A stretch of DNA of 64,000 nucleotides, taken from Vicinamibacterales bacterium. GTDB lineage: Bacteria; Acidobacteriota; Vicinamibacteria; Vicinamibacterales; UBA2999. The notes beneath the pieces are model-generated. The model made no database searches. It saw only the letters and a list, made by a program, of their open reading frames with translations, and had not been told where the DNA came from. Within the stretch, counting starts at the first letter, position 1; each line of letters starts with the position of its first letter. Shown in pieces: positions 16,749-23,299 of this stretch. The position numbers were made by a program, and so were the translations under genes. The stretch spans positions 22,550 to 86,549 of the forward strand of contig JAUXWO010000010.1 in assembly GCA_030680175.1 (NCBI GenBank), given 5' to 3'.

Positions 16749-17963
16749 ATGGCCCTCATCTTCCCGTTCCGTGCCCTTCGCCCCGAGCCTGCCGCCGCTG
16801 ATCGCGTCGCCGCCGTCCCCTATGACGTCGTCAATGCCGAGGAGGCGCGGGCGCTGGCCGCCGGCAATCCGCTCAGCTTCCTCCACGTCTCGCGGGCGGA
16901 GATCGACCTGCCGGCCGGGACCAATCCCTACGCCGACGAGGTCTACGCCCGTGCAAAGGCCAATTTCGCGGCGTTGCGGGCCGGGGCGCCGATGGTCGAG
17001 GAGGCCGCCCCGAGCCTCTACGTCTACCAGCTGCATATGGGCGCGCACGTGCAGACCGGTATCGCGGCGTGCTTCGCCGTGGACGAGTACAACCGCGACC
17101 TGATCAAGAAACACGAGAAGACGCGGCCCGACAAGGAAGACGATCGCACGCGGCACATCCTCACGATCCGCGCGCAGACCGGCCCGGTGTTCCTGACGTA
17201 CGCGGCCGCACCGGCCGTCGACGCCGTTGTCGCCCGGGTCGTGACGGGCGCGCCGCTCTATGACCTGACCGCGTCCGACGGCGTGCGACACGTGATCTGG
17301 CGCGTGGCCGAGGCGGAGGCCCCGGCGATCGAGGCCGCGTTTGGCGCGGTGCCGGCGCTCTACATTGCCGACGGGCACCACCGGGCGGCCAGCGCGGCGC
17401 GCGCCCATCAGCAGCTGGCCTCGGAGGGGCCGGGGGAGCACGCGCGCTTCCTCGCGGTCGCGTTCCCCGACAACCAGATGCAGATCCTGCCCTACAACCG
17501 CGTGGTGCGGGACCTGCAGGGGATGACGCCCGAGGCGTTCGCCGCGCGCGTGGCCGAGCGGTTCACGGTCACGGCCGGCGCCCCCGCCACGCCGCCGCGG
17601 CGGGGTGAGGTCGGGATGTACCTGGCGGGGCAGTGGTCGACGATCGACCTCGGCACGCCCGGCGCCGGCCTGGCGCCCGATGCCGCGCTCGACGTGAGCC
17701 GGCTGCAGGACGGCGTGCTGGCGCCGCTGCTCGGGATCGCCGACGTGCGCACCGACAAGCGCATCGATTTCGTCGGCGGCATCCGCGGCACGGCGGAGCT
17801 CACGCGGCTGGTCGACGCCGGCCAGTGGGCGGTCGCCTTCTCGCTCGCGCCGGTGTCCATTGACGACCTGATGACGATTGCCGACGCGGGCGGCATCATG
17901 CCCCCGAAGTCCACCTGGTTCGAGCCCAAGCTGCGAGACGGCCTGCTCTCGCACCTCATTTAG
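16749..17963 (+). CDS. DUF1015 family protein
   Basis: 404 residues, full length for DUF1015. Signature segments include VAAVPYDVVN near the start, KKHEKTRPDKEDDRTRH (about residues 118-134) and IADGHHRAASA (about 208-218), which look like an active site with paired histidines. The biochemical reaction is not established for this family. It heads the cluster with serA and serC, an arrangement seen in many bacteria, so a link to serine or phosphoserine metabolism is inferred. A perfect hairpin follows four bases after its stop, which may limit readthrough into serA. Confidence 0.88.
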   Translation: MALIFPFRALRPEPAAADRVAAVPYDVVNAEEARALAAGNPLSFLHVSRAEIDLPAGTNPYADEVYARAKANFAALRAGAPMVEEAAPSLYVYQLHMGAHVQTGIAACFAVDEYNRDLIKKHEKTRPDKEDDRTRHILTIRAQTGPVFLTYAAAPAVDAVVARVVTGAPLYDLTASDGVRHVIWRVAEAEAPAIEAAFGAVPALYIADGHHRAASAARAHQQLASEGPGEHARFLAVAFPDNQMQILPYNRVVRDLQGMTPEAFAARVAERFTVTAGAPATPPRRGEVGMYLAGQWSTIDLGTPGAGLAPDAALDVSRLQDGVLAPLLGIADVRTDKRIDFVGGIRGTAELTRLVDAGQWAVAFSLAPVSIDDLMTIADAGGIMPPKSTWFEPKLRDGLLSHLI

Positions 17964-17966
17964 CCA

Positions 17967-17994
17967 GGAGCTCGCCGCGGTCGCGGCGAGCTCC
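17967..17994. terminator. Perfect 13-bp hairpin after DUF1015
   Basis: Arms 17967-17979 and 17982-17994 are exact reverse complements around a two-base centre. It begins four bases after the DUF1015 TAG. It lacks a U tract. Because serA continues in the same direction it may attenuate rather than stop transcription. Confidence 0.5.
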
Positions 17995-18000
17995 GCGACG

Positions 18001-18063
18001 GCTCTCAGCTTTCAGCTTTCGGCTTCCGGCGCTGATCGCTGACCGCCGATAGCCGATAGCCTC
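18001..18063. repeat. Back-to-back inverted GCYGANN heptamer arms
   Basis: The left arm (18001-18029) is a run of 7-bp units reading GCCGGAA, GCCGAAA, GCTGAAA, GCTGAGA on the minus strand; the right arm (18031-18063) reads GCTGATC, GCTGACC, GCCGATA, GCCGATA on the plus strand. The arms can pair approximately at heptad spacing. The right arm ends ten bases before the serA start, leaving only AAGGATCACG as leader. Confidence 0.85.
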
Positions 18064-18073
18064 AAGGATCACG

Positions 18074-19297
18074 ATGAAGATTCTGATTGCCGACAAGTTC
18101 GAACAGAGCGGGATTGACGGGCTGAAGGCGGCCGGGTGCGAGGTGATCTTCGAGCCGGACGCCAAGGACGAGGCCCTCGTCGAGGCGATTCGGACGACGG
18201 GGGCGCCGGTGCTGGTGGTGCGGTCGACGAAGGTCACCGCCGCGATGCTTGACGCCGGCCAGCTCTCGCTCATCGTCCGGGCCGGCGCCGGCGTGAACAC
18301 GATCGACGTGGCGGGCGCCTCCGCGCGTGGCATCTACGTGTCGAACTGCCCCGGCAAGAACGCGGTCGCCGTGGCGGAACTCGCCTTCGGCCTGATGCTG
18401 GCGCTCGATCGCCGCATCCCCGACAACGTGGCCGATCTGCGCGCGGGCACGTGGAACAAGAAGGAGTATTCGAAGGCACGGGGGCTGTACGGCCGGCGGC
18501 TGGGCCTCATCGGCTTCGGCAGCATCGGCCAGGAGGTGGCGACGCGCGCCCGGGCGTTCGGGATGCCGGTGTCGGTCTGGAGCCGGCGTTTCGCCGCCGA
18601 TGCCGAGGCGCGCGCCCGCGCGGGCGAGGCGTTCGGGATCACCGTCCGCGACGAGGCCGCGGCCGTCGTCGCCGAGTCCGACGTGATCAGCATCCACCTG
18701 GCGCTGACGGGAGAGACGCGCGGCTTCGTCAACGCGGGCCTGCTGGCCCACGCGCGGCCCGGCGCGTTCCTGATCAACACGGCGCGCGGCGAGGTGATGG
18801 ACTACGCGGCGGTCGAGGCGGCGGTGAAGGCCAAGGGCCTGCGCCTTGGCCTCGACGTGTTCGCGAACGAGCCGGCCGGCGCCACCGGCGCCTTCACGGA
18901 TGCGATCGTCGGCCTGCCGAACGTCTACGGCACGCACCACATCGGCGCCTCCACCGACCAGGCGCAGGAGGCGATCGCCGGCGAGACGGTCCGGATTATC
19001 CGTACGTTCGTGGAGACCGGGCGCGTGCCGAATGTCGTGAACCTGGCGCGCAAGACGCCGGCCACGCACATGCTCGTCGTGCGCCATCGGGACCGCCCCG
19101 GTGTGCTGGCGCATGTCTTCGAGTCGCTGCGCGTCGCGCACCTGAACGTGCAGGAGACCGAGAACATCATCTTCGAGGGCGCCGCGGCTGCCGTGGCCCG
19201 GATCAATCTGGACGGCCCGCCCGGCGAGGCGACCTGCGAGGCGATTCGCCAGGGGCACGACGACATCCTGGATCTGCAGCTCGTGACGCTCCGCTGA
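18074..19297 (+). CDS. serA: D-3-phosphoglycerate dehydrogenase
   Basis: 407 residues, first step of serine synthesis from 3-phosphoglycerate. The NAD-binding motif LGLIGFGSIG lies at about 143-152, followed by the dehydrogenase signature regions LINTARGEVMDY and DVFANEP, with the catalytic histidine in GTHHIGAST. The C-terminal 80 residues (LVVRHRDRPGVLAHVFESL) form an ACT domain, which in this family usually gives feedback control by serine. AAGGA lies about six bases before the ATG. It is followed at 49 bp by serC. Confidence 0.95.
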   Translation: MKILIADKFEQSGIDGLKAAGCEVIFEPDAKDEALVEAIRTTGAPVLVVRSTKVTAAMLDAGQLSLIVRAGAGVNTIDVAGASARGIYVSNCPGKNAVAVAELAFGLMLALDRRIPDNVADLRAGTWNKKEYSKARGLYGRRLGLIGFGSIGQEVATRARAFGMPVSVWSRRFAADAEARARAGEAFGITVRDEAAAVVAESDVISIHLALTGETRGFVNAGLLAHARPGAFLINTARGEVMDYAAVEAAVKAKGLRLGLDVFANEPAGATGAFTDAIVGLPNVYGTHHIGASTDQAQEAIAGETVRIIRTFVETGRVPNVVNLARKTPATHMLVVRHRDRPGVLAHVFESLRVAHLNVQETENIIFEGAAAAVARINLDGPPGEATCEAIRQGHDDILDLQLVTLR

Positions 19298-19311
19298 GCT
19301 GGCGCTACAAT
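19283..19311 (+). promoter_or_regulatory. Possible internal promoter for serC
   Basis: GTGACG at 19283-19288 and TACAAT at 19306-19311 with a 17-bp spacer. It overlaps the last codons of serA and would give serC its own transcript with an approximately 28-base leader. Confidence 0.4.
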
Positions 19312-19346
19312 CGATCGGTCACGTCATTCATTACGAAGGGTCATCC

Positions 19347-20435
19347 ATGTCTACCCAGCGTCTCTTCAACTTCTCGGCGGGGCCCGCGGTGCTGCCGCCG
19401 TCGGTGCTCGAGCAGGCGCAGCGCGAACTGCTCGCGCTGCCCGGCGTCGGCATGTCGATCCTCGAGATCAGCCATCGTTCCAAGGCCTTCGAGGCGATCC
19501 TGGCGAAGACCGAGGCCGACGTGCGCACGCTTGGCGGCGTGCCGGACGGCTACAAGGTGCTGTTCCTGCAGGGAGGCGCCTCGCTCCAGTTCTCGATGGT
19601 GCCGATGAACCTGCTGGCCGCCGGCACCACGGCCGACTACATCGTCACGGGCGCCTGGTCGCAGAAGGCGGTGAAGGAAGCGCAGCGTGTGGGCACGGTG
19701 CACGTGGCGGGGTCGACGGAGGCCGAGGCGTTCGTGCGCGTGCCGCGCCAGGACGAGCTGTCGCTGACCGCCGGTGCGTCGTACGTGCATTTCACGACGA
19801 ACAACACGATCTTCGGCACGCAGTGGACCGTCGAACCCGAGGTCGGGGAGGCGCCGCTCGTGGCCGACACCTCGTCGGACATGTTCAGCCGTCCGATCGA
19901 CGTGTCGAAGTACGGCCTCATCTACGCCGGGGCGCAGAAGAATCTCGGTCCGTCCGGCGTCACCCTCGTCATCATCCGCGAGGACCTGCTGGCGCGGTCG
20001 CAGAAGTCGATGCACTCGATGCTGAGCTATGCGACGCATGCCGGCAACCAGTCGATGTACAACACGCCGCCGTGCTTCGGGATCTACCTGATGGGCCTGG
20101 TGATGCAGTGGGCGCTGGCGCAGGGCGGCCTCACGGCCATCGGCGCGGTGAACGACCGGAAGGCCGCCACGCTCTACGCCGAGATCGACCGCACGGGGTT
20201 CTATCGCGGCACGGCACAGAAGGACTCACGCTCGAAGATGAACATCACGTTCCGGCTGCCCAGCGAGGAACTCGAAGCGAAGTTCGCGAAGGAGTCCACG
20301 GCGGCCGGCTTCGACGGCTTGAAAGGCCACCGCTCAGTGGGCGGGATGCGCGCGTCGGTCTACAACGCGTTCCCCGAAGAGGGCGTCGAGGCGCTCGTGC
20401 AGTTCATGAAGGAATTTGAACGACAGAACGGGTAG
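19347..20435 (+). CDS. serC: Phosphoserine aminotransferase
   Basis: 362 residues, class V aminotransferase that converts 3-phosphohydroxypyruvate to phosphoserine using glutamate. The N-terminus FNFSAGPAVLP, the LFLQGGASLQFSMVPMNLL segment and the PLP lysine in LIYAGAQKNLGPSG (Lys198) are diagnostic; the C-terminus has GLKGHRSVGGMRASVYNA. GAAGGG precedes the ATG. With serA directly upstream it forms the serine pathway apart from the phosphatase, which is not in the window. Its TAG stop is the start of a TAGATAGATA run that opens the next palindrome. Confidence 0.96.
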   Translation: MSTQRLFNFSAGPAVLPPSVLEQAQRELLALPGVGMSILEISHRSKAFEAILAKTEADVRTLGGVPDGYKVLFLQGGASLQFSMVPMNLLAAGTTADYIVTGAWSQKAVKEAQRVGTVHVAGSTEAEAFVRVPRQDELSLTAGASYVHFTTNNTIFGTQWTVEPEVGEAPLVADTSSDMFSRPIDVSKYGLIYAGAQKNLGPSGVTLVIIREDLLARSQKSMHSMLSYATHAGNQSMYNTPPCFGIYLMGLVMQWALAQGGLTAIGAVNDRKAATLYAEIDRTGFYRGTAQKDSRSKMNITFRLPSEELEAKFAKESTAAGFDGLKGHRSVGGMRASVYNAFPEEGVEALVQFMKEFERQNG

Positions 20436-20641
20436 ATAGATATCTTGCGATGTGGTGATGTGATGATGTGGTGATCGAATCTTCGATGTGAAGATCTGCG
20501 GCGCCTGCCGGAGGCCATCTATCTGTTGATCGCCAGGCGCGCGCGCCGGATCAGAAGATAGATACGGCGCCGAGAGGCGCGCCGAGATCGTGGCATCGGC
20601 ACATCAGATCACCGCATCACCACGTCACGAGGTCGCCAGAT
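20433..20641. repeat. Palindromic element with GTGGTGAT-type octamer arms
   Basis: The left arm contains GATGTGGT, GATGTGAT, GATGTGGT in tandem (about 20449-20475); the right arm (about 20601-20635) is an imperfect inverse with ATCACCGCATCACCACGTC. The middle holds GCGGCGCC- and GGCGCGCC-type GC palindromes. The element begins at the TAG stop of serC (TAGATAGATATC) and fills the whole gap to the convergent pcnB stop. It is the smaller relative of the 22980-23299 element. Confidence 0.85.
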
Positions 20642-22072
20642 TCATCTGCCGCGCCGCCGGCGTCCGCCGCGGCGGCGCCGGCTCCGCGGCACGTCCCCCG
20701 CCCCCTCGCCTTCGGCCGGGGCCAGGTCGCCCGAGGCGCCGAGCGCTTCGATGAAGCCGCGCCAGTGCTCCAGCACCTCGGGTTCGTGCCCGTGGATCTC
20801 GAGCCACGTGAGCGCCTCGGTGAAGGGCCCGCGCTGCACGAGCGTCCGCTTCACGCGCGCCGGTGAGTCCAGATCGAGCAGGCGCCGCTGCAGCGCCAGC
20901 ACCTGGCGCAGCCGGTCCACGTCGCGACGGGCGATGGGCAGCAGGCCCACCATCAACTGCGGTTCCTTGGGCGGCTTGCGCCGGCCGCGCCACCGGCCCG
21001 ACTGCCGCGCCACGTCCTCGAGCGCCTCGCCGGCCGCCGCCTCGTCCGCCGCGCTGGCCTCGGCTTCCGCCGCGGCCGCGTCGGCCGCCCACCGGTCCAC
21101 GGCCGGCAGATCGTCCTGGAGGTGATGGGGCTGGCGTGCCGGCATCAAGCCGATCGGCACGAGCATCGTGCCGAGCAGGATGGCGTTGGTCAGCGTCGGC
21201 GGCGCGGTCTCGAACCGCTGGCGGTAGCTGTCGAGCGCATCGAGCGCATCGCGCCAGGCTTCGTCCTTCGCCGCGCGCTGCAGGTCCGGCGTCACCGGCT
21301 CCAGCAGCCCGTGATCCGCGAGCCCCTGGAACGTCCGCTCGGCGTAGCCGGACCGCAGGATCTTGTAGTACTCCTCGATGAGCCGCGCGGGCGCCGCCAT
21401 GGCGATCAGCCCGCGGTGCCGCTTGATCGCGTCGATGATGGGCTTCTCGATCGTGAAGTCGAGGCGGGCCGCGATGGCCACGGCACGCCACATGCGGACG
21501 GGGTCTTCCTGGAACCGCTCGTTGGGATCGCCGATCGACCGCACGATGCGATCCCGGATGTCCTGCAGGCCGCCGACGTAGTCGATGATCGAGAACGTCG
21601 CGATGTCGTAGATGAGGGCGTTGATCGTGAAGTCGCGGCGCAGCGCGTCTTCCTCGGGCGTGCCGAAGGTGTTGTCGCGCTTGATGAGCAGGTCCGCCGG
21701 ATCGGCCGCGGCCTGTGCGGCCTCGCCTTCGGCGTCGAGCGCGCCCTCGTTCTCGGTGCCCGGCAGCACATGCTTGCGGAACGTCGCGACTTCGATCGTC
21801 TTGGTGCCGAAGCGCACGTGCGCGAGGCGGAAGCGGCGCCCGATGATCCAGCAGTTCCGGAAGAGCTTCTTGATCTGGTAGGGATGCGCCGACGTGCCGA
21901 TATCGAAATCCTTCGGCGCACGGCCGAGCAGCATGTCGCGGACGCTCCCGCCGACGAGGTACGCGGTGTAGTTGAATTGATTGAGGCGGTAGAGCACCTT
22001 GAGCGCGTCGGGGTCGATCATCCCGCGCGAAATGGGGTGGTCCGCCCGGGGTACGACGACCGGCTCAGACAT
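20642..22072 (-). CDS. pcnB: Poly(A) polymerase / CCA-adding-type nucleotidyltransferase
   Basis: 476 residues. The class II nucleotidyltransferase motif LVGGSVRDMLLGRAPKDFDI (residues 39-58) carries the two catalytic aspartates Asp55 and Asp57; RRDFTINALIYD and the RNA-binding segment follow. The arginine-rich C-terminal tail is typical of bacterial poly(A) polymerases rather than CCA enzymes, so pcnB is favoured. An acidic Ala/Glu-rich insertion lies near residues 325-360. The ATG at 22072 is favoured over one 14 codons upstream because an extended -10 box lies between them. Confidence 0.88.
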   Translation of the reverse strand: MSEPVVVPRADHPISRGMIDPDALKVLYRLNQFNYTAYLVGGSVRDMLLGRAPKDFDIGTSAHPYQIKKLFRNCWIIGRRFRLAHVRFGTKTIEVATFRKHVLPGTENEGALDAEGEAAQAAADPADLLIKRDNTFGTPEEDALRRDFTINALIYDIATFSIIDYVGGLQDIRDRIVRSIGDPNERFQEDPVRMWRAVAIAARLDFTIEKPIIDAIKRHRGLIAMAAPARLIEEYYKILRSGYAERTFQGLADHGLLEPVTPDLQRAAKDEAWRDALDALDSYRQRFETAPPTLTNAILLGTMLVPIGLMPARQPHHLQDDLPAVDRWAADAAAAEAEASAADEAAAGEALEDVARQSGRWRGRRKPPKEPQLMVGLLPIARRDVDRLRQVLALQRRLLDLDSPARVKRTLVQRGPFTEALTWLEIHGHEPEVLEHWRGFIEALGASGDLAPAEGEGAGDVPRSRRRRGGRRRRGR

Positions 22073-22080
22073 CGCCCGCC

Positions 22081-22089
22081 ATTGTAGCA
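22081..22089 (-). promoter_or_regulatory. Extended -10 promoter of pcnB
   Basis: On the minus strand this reads TGC followed by TACAAT, eight bases before the pcnB ATG. Transcription would begin at or within a base or two of the start codon, so the mRNA is predicted to be leaderless. No -35 match. Confidence 0.55.
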
Positions 22090-22159
22090 AAAGGCTGGGG
22101 CGGCTCGCGAACAAAGGTCAATTCGCTCAATAAGTTACGGTAATCAGTTCGATTCCGCG

Positions 22160-22168
22160 TGTTACCAT
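22160..22168 (+). promoter_or_regulatory. Extended -10 promoter of the 22176 gene
   Basis: TGT followed by TACCAT (22163-22168), seven bases before the ATG at 22176. It mirrors the divergent pcnB promoter in lacking a -35 hexamer and any leader. Confidence 0.5.
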
Positions 22169-22175
22169 CGGCCGC

Positions 22176-22982
22176 ATGCCGAGACTCGGGGTGATCACGA
22201 TCCTGTGGCTCCTGGCGGGCGTTTGGGCCCCCGTCTGGGCGGATCCGGCGCAGCTGGCCCGGGCGCGCGAGCTCTACAACGCCCGTCAATTCGATGACGC
22301 CATCGCCGCCGCCACCCTTGCGCGTGCCGATGCGGCGGTGTCCGACGCGGCCGCCGTCGTGCTGGCGCGGGCCCACCTGGAGCGCTACCGGCTGGCCGCC
22401 GATCCGACCGACCTCGGCGCCGCGCGCGACGCGCTGGCCGCCGTCCGCGCGGACCAGCTGAGCGCGAGCGACCGTCTCGACTTCCTGATCGCGCTCGGGG
22501 CCTCGCTCTTCCTCGAGGACGATTTCGGCGCCGCCGCGGAGCTCTTCGACAGCGCGGCCGTCCATGCCGGGCGCGTGCGTCCGGACGTCCGCGAGACGGT
22601 GCTCGACTGGCTGGGCAGCGCCATCGAACGCCGGGCCTCGACGCTCGGACCCGAGGCGCGGGTCGATCTCTTCGCGCGGCTGACGACGCGGATGGAGGCG
22701 GAGCTGGCCGAGGCGCCGGGGTCGCGGGCGGCGGCCTACTGGATGGTGGCGTCGCTGCGGGGCCAGGGCGCGCTCGATCGCGCGTGGGACGCGGCGGTGG
22801 CCGGCTGGGTACGCGCGCGGCTGGCGGGCGCCGCGTCCGCCGCGCTCCGCGCGGATCTGGACACGCTGGTGCTCGACGGGCTCCTGCCCGACATGGCCCG
22901 GCGGGCCCCGTCAAGCGAACGCGAGGCGCGCATGTCCGAACTCCGCGCCGAATGGGAGCTCGTGAAGCAGAAATGGAGATAG
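22176..22982 (+). CDS. Secreted helical repeat protein of unknown function
   Basis: 268 residues with a signal peptide (LGVITILWLLAGVWAPVWA). The mature protein is almost entirely helical and Ala/Arg/Asp-rich; AQLARARELYNARQFDDAIA is one TPR-like pair, and later segments (DLGAARDALAAVRADQ, RLDFLIALGASLF) continue the pattern. No catalytic motif is seen. Its TAG stop forms the first bases of the TAGATAGATAG run that opens the large palindrome. I do not recognise a named family beyond a TPR-like fold. Confidence 0.7.
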   Translation: MPRLGVITILWLLAGVWAPVWADPAQLARARELYNARQFDDAIAAATLARADAAVSDAAAVVLARAHLERYRLAADPTDLGAARDALAAVRADQLSASDRLDFLIALGASLFLEDDFGAAAELFDSAAVHAGRVRPDVRETVLDWLGSAIERRASTLGPEARVDLFARLTTRMEAELAEAPGSRAAAYWMVASLRGQGALDRAWDAAVAGWVRARLAGAASAALRADLDTLVLDGLLPDMARRAPSSEREARMSELRAEWELVKQKWR

Positions 22983-23299
22983 ATAGATAGATCCTGAAGA
23001 TCTGGTGATGTCGTGATGTGGTGATCTCTTGATGGATGCTCCGATGCGCCGATCTCGCGGCGCCTTCGGCCTGCATGTATCTTCTGATCTTCTGATCTTC
23101 ACCCTCGAGCGACCTTTGTCCCCGCCGGCCCGCATCGACCTGCCGCGCACATCCGCCCTGAGCCGACCTGGTGACTGTCGGCCGCCCGCGATCAGGAGAT
23201 AGATTCCGCCGCGAGGCGCCTGAAGATTCTCACATCGGAGCATCCATCACCAGATCACCACGTCACGACGTCACCAGATATCTCGATCTATCTATCTAC
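22980..23299. repeat. Large palindrome with approximately 84-bp inverted arms between convergent genes
   Basis: Left arm about 22981-23064 and right arm about 23216-23299 are inverse copies with only about a dozen visible mismatches over most of their length. Each arm has a TAGATAGATAG tip, then 8-bp units ending in TGAT (CTGGTGAT, GTCGTGAT, GTGGTGAT), then GGATGCTCCGATG and a GGCGCC-rich inner end. The loop of about 150 bp contains CTTCTGAT repeats and no gene. The two tips supply the stop codons of both neighbours: TAG at 22980-22982 on the plus strand and TAG at 23298-23296 on the minus strand. Confidence 0.93.
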
